A stretch of 64,000 bases of DNA from Acidovorax sp. Leaf78 (GCF_001422735.1 NZ_LMLZ01000021.1:501947-565946), one strand, 5' to 3'; numbered from the stretch's first letter, positions 47,245-57,419 are shown. Notes: generated by a model from the letters alone, not told the origin. Made by a program: numbers and translations.

Positions 47245-48396
47245 ATGCTCGCCACCGCACCGCCATCACCCGCCGAGGACCGCCACGCCCTGATCGCCCA
47301 GGCGCGCCGCGCACTGCTGGACGAGGGCGCGCTGACCACGCGCACCGCGGTGGAGCCGTGGATCACGCGGTCGTGGCAGCGCTGCCTGGACCGGGGCCTG
47401 CAGCCCGCGCAGCGCGTGGCCTTCGACATGGTGAGCGCGCCCGCCCAGCGCCGCAGCCGCGAGCAAAGCCACGCCCTGCTGCGCGCGGCGCGCCCGGTGC
47501 TGGACCAGCTCACCCGCGCGATTGCCGGCATGCGGTACTTCGCCATCCTGACCAATGCACAGGGCATCGTGGTGGACGTGCAGGGCCCGTGCGACCGCCA
47601 CGACCCGCGCGCCAGCGCCATCGGCCGCGTGGGCATCGACCTGTCGGAAGCCGCAGTGGGCACCACCGCCATCGGCGCGGCGCTGTCCGAGCTGCAGCCG
47701 GTGTGGCTGCACCGGGGCGAGCATTTCTTCGACGACAACGGCAGCTACAGCTGCGCGGGCGCGCCGCTCTTCGGCCCCGACGGGCAGTGCATCGGCATGC
47801 TGGACCTGACCGGCGTGGATGTGCCCGAGCGCCCCGAACTGCGCCACCTGGTGGCCCGGTCCGCCCGCGCCATGGAAGACGCGCTGCTGCTGCAACTGCC
47901 CCACGCCCTGCTGCTGCGCGTGAACTGGCCCGGCAGCACGCTGGGCAGCGAAGCCGACGGGCTGCTGGTGCTGGACGGCGACGGCTACGTGCTGGGCTGC
48001 AACAGCATGGCCCGGCAACTGCTGCCCCTGCCGCTGTGCCCGCCCGGCAGCCTGCGGCACTGCAGCGACCTGATGGCGCTGCCCTGGCCCCAGCTCTTCG
48101 ATGCCGCCCGCTCGCGCGGCACGCCCGCGCCGCTGGACCTGCCGCTGTGGTCGGGCCTGCGGCTGTCCGGCCTGGCCCAGGCCCCGCACCAGGCTGCGCC
48201 CGGCAGCGGCTGGACTGCAGGCCATGCGGCCATGGCGCCGATTGCCACATCGCCCGCCCCGCTGCGCGAGGCCGAGACCGCCCTCATCCGCCGGGCCGTG
48301 CAGGACGCGCGCGGCAACGTGGCCGAGGCTGCACGCGCCCTGGGCATCAGCCGCGCCACGGTGTACCGCAAGCTGGGGGTGCCCAAAGGGCATTGA
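47245..48396 (+). CDS. GAF-Fis transcriptional regulator lacking an AAA+ domain
   Basis: A 383-residue regulator. A GAF-type sensor spans about residues 60-215 (FAILTNAQGIVVDVQGPCD, VGTTAIGAALSE, CAGAPLFGPDGQCIGMLDLTG). A C-terminal Fis-type helix-turn-helix (GNVAEAARALGISRATVYRKLG) follows. This is the AcoR-like layout but without the central sigma-54-activating ATPase, so it cannot act as a classical enhancer-binding protein. It is divergent from the cox operon. ATG 47245 is chosen; ATG 47146 would begin six bases after the inverted repeat. Confidence 0.88.
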   Translation: MLATAPPSPAEDRHALIAQARRALLDEGALTTRTAVEPWITRSWQRCLDRGLQPAQRVAFDMVSAPAQRRSREQSHALLRAARPVLDQLTRAIAGMRYFAILTNAQGIVVDVQGPCDRHDPRASAIGRVGIDLSEAAVGTTAIGAALSELQPVWLHRGEHFFDDNGSYSCAGAPLFGPDGQCIGMLDLTGVDVPERPELRHLVARSARAMEDALLLQLPHALLLRVNWPGSTLGSEADGLLVLDGDGYVLGCNSMARQLLPLPLCPPGSLRHCSDLMALPWPQLFDAARSRGTPAPLDLPLWSGLRLSGLAQAPHQAAPGSGWTAGHAAMAPIATSPAPLREAETALIRRAVQDARGNVAEAARALGISRATVYRKLGVPKGH

Positions 48397-48468
48397 GCGC
48401 AGGCGGCGGGCACACGCGGTGGGCATGCGCGGTGGGACCACGCCCGCAGGGACGCAAATTTCTTGAAT

Positions 48469-48524
48469 AAAAAAGTGGCCTGCCGCTGGGTAGACAAGCG
48501 CCACCAGCTATCAAATACATAGCA
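48469..48524. repeat. dispersed palindromic repeat between the GAF-Fis gene and modE
   Basis: GTGGCCTGCCGCTGG, then GACAAGCGCCACCAGCTATC and AAATACATAGCA. It lies in the convergent gap and carries the CAAGCGC and AGCTATCAAA halves of the family. Confidence 0.6.
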
Positions 48525-48571
48525 TCTGCGTGGACTGCGCCGCACGACGGGGACGGCGGACCGCGGCGCCT

Positions 48572-49378
48572 TCAGACTTCCGCCAGCGCCAGCACCACCG
48601 CGTTGTCGTCCACGATCAGCTCCACCTGGCTGCCTGCGCGCAGTCCGCTGCCCGCCGCGGCAAAGCCCACCATCTGCACGCCCGCGGCCAACTCGGCCGA
48701 TACCTCATCGCCCGACTCGCCGCGCACCACGCGCACGGCCTTGGCCGGCAGGCGAAAGCTGCCCGTGGCAGCGCTCTGCGCGCCAGCATGGGTGCGCGAA
48801 CCCGCCCTGCGCTCCACCCGCACCGCAGTGGCTTTGCACAGCGCCTGCACCACCAGCCCCGGCTGCAGGCCCAGCAGCTCCGCACTCTCGCGGGTGATGC
48901 GCGATGCGAGCACCGTCGCACCCGCGAGATCGCCCAGCTCGGCCTCGAGCACCAGGTGCACGCGCACGATCTGCCCCAGCACCTCCAGCCGCTGCACCAC
49001 GCAGGGCCACTGGTTGCGCATGCTGGTGCGCACCGCCAGCCTCGCCAGCGCGGGCCCCGCATGCGGCGTGGCCTGCCAGCGCGAGAGCACGGCGCCCCGC
49101 GCCTGGGTCATCGCATCCGCAGCCGCCAGCAACTGCTGCCCCGCCTCGGTCAGCCGCGCGCCCCCGCCGCCGGCACCACCCACCGCCCGCACCACCAGCG
49201 CCGCACCGGCCAGGTTGGTGAGCGTGTCCACCGCCTGCCACGCCGCCTTGTAGCTCACCCCCACCACGCGCGCCGCCTGCGAGATGGAGCCGGTGTCACC
49301 GATCTGCCGCAGGATGTCGATGCGCTTGTCGGTCAGGGCGTGGGTCAGTGCGGACGAAATGGACAGCGATGAGGGCAT
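48572..49378 (-). CDS. modE: molybdate-responsive regulator ModE
   Basis: A 268-residue ModE. The N-terminal LysR-like winged helix-turn-helix (GSISQAARVVGVSYKAAWQAVDTL) is followed by two TOBE/Mop molybdate-binding domains (about residues 125-195, SMRNQWPCVV, and 200-265, START-like LPAKAVRVVRG). With molybdate bound, ModE dimers repress the modABC operon and activate some molybdoenzyme genes. It lies 0.9 kb from modA, separated by one hydrolase gene. The likely operator is at 50273-50297. ATG 49378 is chosen over an upstream in-frame codon. Confidence 0.93.
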   Translation of the reverse strand: MPSSLSISSALTHALTDKRIDILRQIGDTGSISQAARVVGVSYKAAWQAVDTLTNLAGAALVVRAVGGAGGGGARLTEAGQQLLAAADAMTQARGAVLSRWQATPHAGPALARLAVRTSMRNQWPCVVQRLEVLGQIVRVHLVLEAELGDLAGATVLASRITRESAELLGLQPGLVVQALCKATAVRVERRAGSRTHAGAQSAATGSFRLPAKAVRVVRGESGDEVSAELAAGVQMVGFAAAGSGLRAGSQVELIVDDNAVVLALAEV

Positions 49379-49447
49379 GGAAGATTCAGGATGATGGCCG
49401 GGCAGTGCAGCCAAGCTGTTGCAACGAGGCAGCAGTGTCGCACCACG

Positions 49448-50152
49448 CTAGCCGCGCAGCGTGGCGAGGACGCGGGCAAACACACGCTCACGTTCCACGG
49501 GGTGGTCCTGCAGCCAGGCATGCAGATGGTGGCCTGCCCCGGCCAGACGGATCACCTCGACGCCGCGCGCCCGTGTGGCCCGGGTGATGTATTCGTGCTC
49601 GACCTCCCGGGGGATCACCGCGTCGAGCTCGCCCAGCACCATCAGCAGCCGGCCTTCGAATTGTTCCAGCGCGCTGAATGCAGGCGACGCCGCAAAGGCG
49701 GTGGTGGCGCGAATGACCTGCTGGAATGCCGGCCCGAAAGCCACCGGCTGCGCCGCGGCCTCGTACGCGGCCGGGCAGAACAGCACGATGGCCGCAGGCA
49801 TCAGGCGCGGGATGAGGCTGCACGCGATGTGGCCGCCCATGCTGCTGGCGATGAGCGACACCGGCGGCTGCAGGCCCAGCCGCTCCACCACCGCCAGTGC
49901 CTGTGCCGCGCGGTCGTTCAGGCTGGAGTCGGACATCAGTCCCGGGCTATCGCCCTGGCCCGCAAAATCGAACGCCGCCGCAGATTGACCTTGGTCCGCC
50001 AGGTAGGTCAGCAGAGGCCTGTAACCCTGGCGCGACGAGCGCCCGCCGCCGTGCAGGGCCAGCATGCGCGGGGGTTGTGGCGAAGTGCGTTGAAAAACCG
50101 TTCCATGCAGCGCCCTGCCGTTGCACAGCGCCTGAAATTCTTGCTCTTGCAT
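49448..50152 (-). CDS. alpha/beta hydrolase
   Basis: A 234-residue hydrolase of the lysophospholipase/esterase type: LALHGGGRSSRQGYRPLLTY, AFDFAGQGDSPG, the nucleophile in ASSMGGHIA, acid GELDAVIPRE and His in GAGHHLHAWL. There is no signal peptide. It lies between modE and modA and may be part of the modE transcript, upstream of modE on the same strand. The start is uncertain between ATG 50152 and 50164. The substrate is unknown. Confidence 0.85.
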   Translation of the reverse strand: MQEQEFQALCNGRALHGTVFQRTSPQPPRMLALHGGGRSSRQGYRPLLTYLADQGQSAAAFDFAGQGDSPGLMSDSSLNDRAAQALAVVERLGLQPPVSLIASSMGGHIACSLIPRLMPAAIVLFCPAAYEAAAQPVAFGPAFQQVIRATTAFAASPAFSALEQFEGRLLMVLGELDAVIPREVEHEYITRATRARGVEVIRLAGAGHHLHAWLQDHPVERERVFARVLATLRG

Positions 50153-50265
50153 CCGCCAAAGCATACAACGCAGCCGACAGCGGCCGGGGGAGATGATGTG
50201 CCGCCATCGGCTTGACCGGCGCCACCGGGTCGCCTGGCCCCACCAGCACACCGCAGCGATCTGCA

Positions 50266-50271
50266 TATACT
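50266..50271 (+). promoter_or_regulatory. modA: candidate -10 element of modA
   Basis: TATACT matches five of six positions of the -10 consensus and lies two bases before the ModE-like palindrome. No good -35 is present at 16-18 bases. A start near 50278 would place the palindrome over the transcription start. Confidence 0.4.
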
Positions 50272-50272
50272 C

Positions 50273-51107
<835 letters not shown>

Positions 51108-51169
51108 AGGGCGCGTGCGCAAATCGCCTGGCACCGTTTCTCGACTCCCAAGACCCTTTCCAACGCTCC

Positions 51170-51850
51170 ATGCCCTTTTCCAGCGCCGATCTGGCGGCCA
51201 TCGGCCTGACGTTGCGCCTGGCCGGCACCACCATGGCGCTGCTGCTGGTGCTATGCACGCCGCTGGCCTGGTGGCTGGCGCACACGCCGTCGCGCTGGCG
51301 CGGGCCGGTGTCCGCTGTGGTAGCGCTGCCGCTGGTGCTGCCGCCCACGGTGATCGGCTTTTACCTGCTGGTCACGATGGGGCCGCATGGGCCCATCGGG
51401 CAGTTCACGCAGAGCCTGGGGCTGGGCACGCTGCCGTTTACCTTCTGGGGGCTGGTGGCGGGCTCGCTCATCTATTCGCTGCCGTTCGCGGTGCAGCCGC
51501 TGCAGCACGCTTTTGAAAGCATTGGCCAACGCCCGCTGGAGGCAGCGGCCACGCTGGGCGCCGGGCCGCTGGACCGGTTCTTCACCGTGGCGTTGCCGCT
51601 CGCCCGGCCGGGCTTCATCACCGCGGCGATCCTGAGCTTTGCGCACACCGTGGGCGAGTTCGGCGTGGTGCTGATGCTGGGCGGCAACATTCCGGGTGTC
51701 ACCCGCGTGGTGTCTGTGCAGATCTATGACCATGTGGAGGCGCTGGAGTACACGCAGGCGCATTGGCTGGCCGGGGGCATGGTGGTGTTTTCCTTCGTGG
51801 TGCTGCTGGGCCTGAACCTCACGCGGCGCCGGGCGTCGATGGTGTCGTGA
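51170..51850 (+). CDS. modB: molybdate ABC transporter permease ModB
   Basis: A 226-residue permease with five to six transmembrane helices. The [15 protein letters not shown] segment near the N-terminus and the EAA coupling loop ([25 protein letters not shown]) are characteristic of ModB. The stop overlaps the modC start (ATGA-type, TGATG). Confidence 0.95.
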   Translation: MPFSSADLAAIGLTLRLAGTTMALLLVLCTPLAWWLAHTPSRWRGPVSAVVALPLVLPPTVIGFYLLVTMGPHGPIGQFTQSLGLGTLPFTFWGLVAGSLIYSLPFAVQPLQHAFESIGQRPLEAAATLGAGPLDRFFTVALPLARPGFITAAILSFAHTVGEFGVVLMLGGNIPGVTRVVSVQIYDHVEALEYTQAHWLAGGMVVFSFVVLLGLNLTRRRASMVS

Positions 51851-52950
51851 TGAGCGCCAACCCACCGAGTTCTCAGCAGATCGAGGCCCGCCTGCACCTG
51901 GCGCGCCCTGGCTTCACGCTGGATGTTGACCTGCGCCTGCCCGGGCGCGGCGTGACCGCGCTGTTCGGCCCCTCGGGCTGCGGCAAGACCACGTGCCTGC
52001 GCGCCATCGCCGGCCTGGAGCGTGCGCAGCCGGGGCGCGTGCAGGTCAACGGCGAGACCTGGCAGGACGACGCGCTGCACGTCTGGCGGGCTACGCACGA
52101 GCGCGCGCTGGGCTATGTGTTCCAGGAGGCGAGCTTGTTCGACCACCTGACGGTGCAGGGCAACATCGGCTACGGCCAAAAGCGCACGCCGCCCGCGCGC
52201 CGCCGGGTGGCGCTGGAGCAAGCAGTGGACCTGTTGGGCATCGGCCACCTCATGGACCGCAAGCCCCAGGCCCTGTCGGGCGGCGAGCGCCAGCGCGTGG
52301 CCATTGCACGCGCCCTGGCCACCAGCCCGCGCCTGCTGCTCATGGACGAGCCCCTGGCCGCGCTGGATGCGCAGCGCAAGGCGGAGGTCCTGCCTTACCT
52401 CGATACACTGCAGCGCACGCTGGACATCCCGGTGCTGTACGTGAGCCACGCCATCGACGAAGTGGCGCGGCTGGCCGCCCACATGGTGCTGCTGGACGAT
52501 GGCCGCGTGCGCGCCCACGGCCCCACCGCCGAACTGCTCGTGCGGCTGGACCTTCCCCTGGCCCATGGCGACGCTGCCGCCACGGTGATCGACGGTCACG
52601 TCACGCAGCACGACGACCACGACCTGGTGACCACGGTGGCTTTCGCGGGCGGACAGCTGCTGCTGGTGAGCCCCGGTGCGCATGCGGTGGGCGCGCCGAT
52701 CCGCCTGCGCATCCAGGCGCGGGACGTGAGCATTGCGCTCACCCCGCCTGCAGGCACGAGCATCCTCAACATCCTGCCTGCCACGGTGGCCCACGTGGCG
52801 CACGACAGCCCGGGCCAGCTGATGGTGGCGCTGGACGCCGGGCCCACGCGGCTGTTGGCGCGGGTGACCGAGCGTTCGGCCCAGGCGCTCGGCCTGGTGG
52901 CGGGCAAGCCGGTGTACGCACAGATCAAGGGCGTGGCCATCGTCAACTGA
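51850..52950 (+). CDS. modC: molybdate ABC transporter ATP-binding protein ModC
   Basis: A 366-residue ATPase. It has Walker A GPSGCGKTT, signature LSGGERQRVAIARAL, Walker B LLLMDEPLAALD and the H-loop VSHAIDE, followed by a C-terminal TOBE/Mop domain (about residues 290-366) that senses molybdate. It overlaps modB by one base. A longer open frame begins at 51763 but would overlap modB. Confidence 0.95.
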   Translation: MSANPPSSQQIEARLHLARPGFTLDVDLRLPGRGVTALFGPSGCGKTTCLRAIAGLERAQPGRVQVNGETWQDDALHVWRATHERALGYVFQEASLFDHLTVQGNIGYGQKRTPPARRRVALEQAVDLLGIGHLMDRKPQALSGGERQRVAIARALATSPRLLLMDEPLAALDAQRKAEVLPYLDTLQRTLDIPVLYVSHAIDEVARLAAHMVLLDDGRVRAHGPTAELLVRLDLPLAHGDAAATVIDGHVTQHDDHDLVTTVAFAGGQLLLVSPGAHAVGAPIRLRIQARDVSIALTPPAGTSILNILPATVAHVAHDSPGQLMVALDAGPTRLLARVTERSAQALGLVAGKPVYAQIKGVAIVN

Positions 52951-53011
52951 GCGCAACAGTGGGCCCGTCCCCGGGTCGTATGATGACCGCCTACAACGGG
53001 GGTGGGGCAAC

Positions 53012-54745
53012 ATGGTTTCAATCTGGCATGACGCCGCGCAGGCGTTCGGGGTGGGTTTTCCTGCGCCGCTGCAGGGCCTGCTGTTCTGGGTGACTGCGTC
53101 TTTGGTGGTGCACGTGTGCCAGCGCCTGGTGGAGCACACGGCGTTCTCGGCCGACCCGCCCAGCCGGCGCGTGAGTGCATCGCACGCATCGCTGGGCATC
53201 GGCTGCATCGTGTGGGCGCTGGACGTGGTGGGCCTCTTTCTTTATGAAGAGCTGGCGCACCACGCGGTGGCACTCGACCTGGTGCCCGCACTCAGCGGGC
53301 TCATCATCATGGCCGTGAGCACGCGCCTGACCATACCGACGCTGAGCACCAGCGCCCGCAAACTGCACATCGCGATGGCGGGGGCCTGCCTGGCGGCGGG
53401 CATGCTGCTGGCGCACTTCACCATCACGCAGGACCTGGTGCGCAGCTTCGCCACGGTGAACTGGACGGCGATCGTGCTGGCGGCTGCCATTGCGCTGTGC
53501 CTGGCCACCTGGACATCCATTCGCCACCGGGCGGTGAAGATGAGCGTCCTCACACCCCATCTGCTGCGCCGGTCGTGGGAAGAAAAAGCCGTGTGCGGCG
53601 CGGCCATCCTGCTGCTGCACTGGCTGCTGGTCAACACGTTCGGCCTGCTCAGCGTCCCGGCTGGCGACACGGCGCACAACAGCGCGCTGCTGGTCTGCGT
53701 GCTGGTGTTCGGCACGGCGCTGGCCGTGGAGCAGCTGCGCAACATGCACTTCGATGCAGGCCGCCAGCAGCTGCTGCGCCGCGGGCTGTCGATGATGCGG
53801 GCGTCCAACATGGCGCACAACCCCGAGCGCGACATGCAGCTGTCGCTCATCGCCGACCGGCTGCACGACCTGCTGCAGCCCGACCGGCTGGCACTGCACT
53901 TTCAGCCCATCGTGGACCTGCGCCAGCCCGGCGTGCAGTTCGAGGCGCTGCTGCGCGTGAAAGACCCGGCCCTGGGCCCGCTCAACCCCGAGATCTTTCT
54001 GCTGGCCTGCGAGTTGCAGGGCCGCACCGGCGATGTGGACCGCATGATCCTGCGCAACGCGCTGGACTGCCTGGCGGCCTGGCGCGAACAGGGGCTGCTT
54101 CAGATCACCATCAGCGTGAACGTGGCACCCAGCACGCTGCTGGCGCCCGGCTTTTGCGACTGGCTGCGCGCAGAACTCGCGCAGCGCGCCCAGCCGCACC
54201 ACGCGCTGCGGCTGGAGATGACCGAGCACGCCGTGATCGCGCTGGGTGCACCCATGGTGGACGCGCTGCAGGCGCTGGGCACGCTGGGCATCGCGGTGGT
54301 GATGGACGACTTCGGCACCGGCTACTCGTCGCTGGGCATGCTGGCGGACCTGCCGATCGCGGGCGTCAAGTGCGACCGGTTGTTCGTGCAGCAATTGGCC
54401 AGCGATGCGCGCAGGCAGTCGCTGCTGCGGCACATCGGCGCGCTGACCCGCGAGTTCGGCCTGTCGGTGGTGGTCGAGGGCGTGGAGACCGCGGGCGAAC
54501 TGCAAGCCGTGGCGGCCGCGGGCCTGCACGCCATCCAGGGCTACCTGTACAGCAAGCCCATGGCATCGGCCAGCGTGCCAGCCTGGTACGCCCACGAGAT
54601 GCAGCCGCGCCGCAAGGCACTGCAGGCCCTGCTCTCCCACACCACCCGGGCGGCCGCTGGCAGCGCTGCGGCGGCGCCGGTGCTGTCCGCGTCGCGCGCC
54701 TCCGGGCCCGACTTTCTGCACTCCGTTCATCCCTCTCATTCGTGA
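53012..54745 (+). CDS. membrane-bound EAL-domain c-di-GMP phosphodiesterase
   Basis: A 577-residue protein. An N-terminal membrane region of about seven helices (residues 15-235) does not match a sensor domain I know. An EAL domain follows at about 275-525. The catalytic set is complete: FEALLRV (EAL Glu), NVAP (Asn), EMTEH (Glu), DDFGTGYSSL (Asp pair), VKCDRLF (Lys), EGVET (Glu) and IQGYLYSKPM (Gln). It should hydrolyse c-di-GMP to pGpG. The C-terminal tail is disordered. Its stop overlaps the next start (GTGA), making it the first gene of a five-gene unit. Confidence 0.93.
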   Translation: MVSIWHDAAQAFGVGFPAPLQGLLFWVTASLVVHVCQRLVEHTAFSADPPSRRVSASHASLGIGCIVWALDVVGLFLYEELAHHAVALDLVPALSGLIIMAVSTRLTIPTLSTSARKLHIAMAGACLAAGMLLAHFTITQDLVRSFATVNWTAIVLAAAIALCLATWTSIRHRAVKMSVLTPHLLRRSWEEKAVCGAAILLLHWLLVNTFGLLSVPAGDTAHNSALLVCVLVFGTALAVEQLRNMHFDAGRQQLLRRGLSMMRASNMAHNPERDMQLSLIADRLHDLLQPDRLALHFQPIVDLRQPGVQFEALLRVKDPALGPLNPEIFLLACELQGRTGDVDRMILRNALDCLAAWREQGLLQITISVNVAPSTLLAPGFCDWLRAELAQRAQPHHALRLEMTEHAVIALGAPMVDALQALGTLGIAVVMDDFGTGYSSLGMLADLPIAGVKCDRLFVQQLASDARRQSLLRHIGALTREFGLSVVVEGVETAGELQAVAAAGLHAIQGYLYSKPMASASVPAWYAHEMQPRRKALQALLSHTTRAAAGSAAAAPVLSASRASGPDFLHSVHPSHS

Positions 54746-55869
54746 CAACTCTCACCACACTGGTCCTGGGCGGCTATGGCAACTTCGGCGCGCGCATCTG
54801 CCGCGCCCTGGCGGGCGACCCGGCCCGCAACCACCACATGACCCTGCTGGTGGCAGGCCGCGATGCAGCCCGCGCGCAAGCGCTGGCAGCCACGCTGCAT
54901 CACGGCGCACGCGGCGTGGCGCTGGACCACCAGGCCCCGGGCCTGGCCGACCAGTTGCGCGCCTGGGGCGTGGGCCTGGTCATCCACACGGCCGGCCCGT
55001 TCCAGGCGCAGGCCTACGCCGTGGCGCAGGCAGCGGCCGAGGCCGGGGCGCACTACATCGACCTGGCAGACGGTCGCCGCTTCGTGTGCGATTTCCCGGC
55101 GGCGGTGCACGGCACCTTCGCTGCGGCACAGCGCACGGCCGTCACGGGCGCGAGCACCGTGCCCGCGCTGTCGTCCGCCGTCATCGACCGCCTGTGCGCC
55201 GGCTGGCACCACATCGACAGCATCGACATCTGTATCGCCCCCGCCCAGCGCGCACCGCGCGGGCAGGCCACGCTGGCGGCGGTGCTGAGCTACTGCGGCG
55301 TGCCCATTCCGGTGTGGGAAGGTGGCCAGTGGCGGCCCCGGCGAGGCTGGTCCGAGCCGGTGCCGGTGCACTTCCAGCGGCTGCGCCCCCGCCTGGCCGC
55401 GGTGTGCGACATCCCGGACCTGGAGCTGTTCCCCCAGCGCTACCAGGTGCGCGACCGCGTGGTGTTCCGAGCCGCGCTGGAGGTGGGCCTGGCGCAGCGC
55501 AGCTTCGCCGCCATCGCCGCGCTGCGCCACTGGGGCCTGCTGCCGCACCCCGAGCGCCTGGCCGGGCTGCTGCACCGCGCGGGCGGCGTGCTGGACGTGC
55601 TGGGCACGCCGCTGGGCGGCATGGTGGTGCGCGTGGCCGGCACGGATGCCCACGGCCACACGCGCCGCCGCGCCTGGCACATCGCGGCCGACCACGACCA
55701 CGGCCCGGAGATCCCGTGCATGGCCGCCATCCTGCTCGCGCGGCGCCTGGCGGCCGGCAACCCCTTGCCGCTGGGTGCGCACACCAGCACGGGCCTGCTC
55801 GCACTCGAATCCTTCGCGCCTGAATTCGACCGCTGGGGCATGGTGAACGATGTGGTGGAAGAAGCCTAA
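54742..55869 (+). CDS. saccharopine-dehydrogenase-like NAD(P)-binding protein
   Basis: A 375-residue protein starting at GTG (GTGA overlap with the EAL gene). The Rossmann motif LVLGGYGNFGARICRAL opens the protein. The conserved GLVIHTAGPFQAQAYAVAQA and HYIDLADGR match the saccharopine dehydrogenase / trans-acting enoyl-reductase-like family. The remaining domain is unassigned. The reaction is unknown; the family includes oxidoreductases of lipid and amino-acid metabolism. Its TAA stop shares a base with the next ATG. Confidence 0.88.
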   Translation: MTTLTTLVLGGYGNFGARICRALAGDPARNHHMTLLVAGRDAARAQALAATLHHGARGVALDHQAPGLADQLRAWGVGLVIHTAGPFQAQAYAVAQAAAEAGAHYIDLADGRRFVCDFPAAVHGTFAAAQRTAVTGASTVPALSSAVIDRLCAGWHHIDSIDICIAPAQRAPRGQATLAAVLSYCGVPIPVWEGGQWRPRRGWSEPVPVHFQRLRPRLAAVCDIPDLELFPQRYQVRDRVVFRAALEVGLAQRSFAAIAALRHWGLLPHPERLAGLLHRAGGVLDVLGTPLGGMVVRVAGTDAHGHTRRRAWHIAADHDHGPEIPCMAAILLARRLAAGNPLPLGAHTSTGLLALESFAPEFDRWGMVNDVVEEA

Positions 55870-56411
55870 TGGCCCACGGAAAGTTGACGTTCCCTATGCC
55901 TGCACGCGCAGACATCGTGTTCGATGCATTTCACTACCATGAGTGGAAAGTTCAGTGGGATTCTCTGGTGCGTGATACGCAGGTACTGGATGGTTCGAGC
56001 TGCCCCAGCGTGGGCGCAATGACGGAGAACGCGGGTGCAGGCGCTCTGCGCACGTTGTCGATGCGTACCCGCTTCATACAGTACGACCGCCCCCTACTGG
56101 CAGCGGCAACCATGGTCGGGCGTTCTTTCCCGTTTGTGCACTGGGCTGCATCGATGCGCCACGAACCCGTGGGCTCCGGCCATTCGCAGCTGGTATATAC
56201 CTACACATTCCGCACCCGTCCAAGGCTCTTGCGGTGGTTCATGGAACCCCTGGTGAACTGGGTTTTCATCCGCAAAACGCGTGATCGCTTCCAGCGCCTG
56301 GAGAAATTCTTGCAGCACCATTCGAACGATATCCACACGTGGCAGCAAAGTCGGCACGAACTGCCCGTGGTGTCGGTACACGCTGCTGTCACAACGCCCC
56401 CAGCCCGCTGA
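55869..56411 (+). CDS. SRPBCC-fold small-molecule-binding protein
   Basis: A 180-residue protein of the SRPBCC (START-like) fold: FDAFHYHEWKVQWDSLVRD, GAMTENAGAG and TRFIQYDRP are typical. It presumably binds a hydrophobic ligand, perhaps the product or substrate of the preceding reductase. Its base composition is visibly lower in GC than both neighbours, although start and stop overlap them by single bases. This suggests a newer arrival within the operon. Confidence 0.85.
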   Translation: MAHGKLTFPMPARADIVFDAFHYHEWKVQWDSLVRDTQVLDGSSCPSVGAMTENAGAGALRTLSMRTRFIQYDRPLLAAATMVGRSFPFVHWAASMRHEPVGSGHSQLVYTYTFRTRPRLLRWFMEPLVNWVFIRKTRDRFQRLEKFLQHHSNDIHTWQQSRHELPVVSVHAAVTTPPAR

Positions 56412-56809
56412 TGTTCACGCAAGCAACCTTGCGCCTGCTGCGCTACAGCCTCGTGGCCGTGTGGCTCATCACGGCTGTCGTCAGCGTGTGGGAGCTGCAC
56501 GGTCAAAGCCGCGACCTGCTGGCCGGCCTGCCGGCCGCGCTGCAGACGCCCGGCTGGACCACGGCACTCATTCTGGGCGGCGCCGCTGCCGATGCGGTGC
56601 TGGGCGTGTGGATGGCGCTACGCCCGGGCCGCGCCGCGTATGCCGCCGCGCTGCTGCTGATGGCCACCATGACGGTGCTGGCCACCGTGATCCAGCCCGA
56701 CCTGTGGCTGCACCCGCTGGGGCCCTTGACCAAGAACCTGCCCATCGCCGCCATCCTGTGGGTGCTGCTGCACAACGCGCCGCATGCCGCGCGCGCAGAT
56801 CGACCATGA
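56411..56809 (+). CDS. DoxX-like small membrane protein
   Basis: A 132-residue protein with four transmembrane helices. RLLRYSLVAVWLITAVVSVW, the DAVLGVWMALRPGR turn and the LTKNLPIAAILWVLL segment match the DoxX-like family. The function in this family is poorly defined. It overlaps both the SRPBCC gene and the DUF2269 gene. Confidence 0.83.
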   Translation: MFTQATLRLLRYSLVAVWLITAVVSVWELHGQSRDLLAGLPAALQTPGWTTALILGGAAADAVLGVWMALRPGRAAYAAALLLMATMTVLATVIQPDLWLHPLGPLTKNLPIAAILWVLLHNAPHAARADRP

Positions 56810-57282
56810 GCCTGTACCTCATCCTCAAGTGGATCCACATCGTCTCCAGCATGCTGCTGGTGGGCACGGGCCTGGGCTCGGCGTTCTACATGTTCTTCAC
56901 CAACCGCAGCGGTAACGTTCAGGCGCAGGCCGTGGTCACGCGGCTGGTGGTGCGGGCGGACTGGTGGTTCACCACGCCCACGGTGTTCGTACAGCCCGCC
57001 ACGGGGCTGGGCATGGCGTACATGCTGGGCCTGCCGTTGACAACGCCGTGGCTGACGCTGTCGCTGGGGCTGTATGTGCTGGCGGGCGCCTGCTGGCTGC
57101 CGGTGGTGTGGCTGCAGCTGCGCATGCGCGACATGGCGGCAGAGGCTGCGCGCACAGGCAGCCCCCTGCCCCCGCAGTACTGGCGCTGCGCCCGCTGGTG
57201 GGAGGCCCTGGGCTACCCGGCGTTCGTGGCGATGGTGGTGGTGTTCTACCTGATGGTGAACAAGCCGAGCCTGTGGGGCTGA
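56806..57282 (+). CDS. DUF2269-family membrane protein
   Basis: A 158-residue protein with four transmembrane helices: LILKWIHIVSSMLLVGTGLG, WWFTTPTVFVQPATGLGMAY and GYPAFVAMVVVFYLMVNKP are the family pattern, with conserved His in the first helix. It is the last gene of the overlapping five-gene operon. An REP-like repeat follows at 57340. Confidence 0.85.
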   Translation: MSLYLILKWIHIVSSMLLVGTGLGSAFYMFFTNRSGNVQAQAVVTRLVVRADWWFTTPTVFVQPATGLGMAYMLGLPLTTPWLTLSLGLYVLAGACWLPVVWLQLRMRDMAAEAARTGSPLPPQYWRCARWWEALGYPAFVAMVVVFYLMVNKPSLWG

Positions 57283-57339
57283 GTCCCCATCGGACGGTGC
57301 TTCAACCCCGCAGGGGTTAGCCAACCGGCGCGCCCCAAT

Positions 57340-57418
57340 CCAGCGCCACCGTGGAGCCGGCTTCGCCGGGCCACGGGTGCCGTCCCCAGGGGAGATGGCG
57401 CGCAGCGACTCAGGGGGG
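57340..57418. repeat. REP-like element, copy 2
   Basis: CCAGCGCCACCGTGGA-G-CCGGCTTCGCCGG, then CGTCCCC and AGGGG, ending GCGACTCAGGGGGG. It aligns with 39914-39995. It sits between the convergent DUF2269 and tupA genes, two bases from the tupA stop. Confidence 0.85.
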
Positions 57419-57419
57419 A

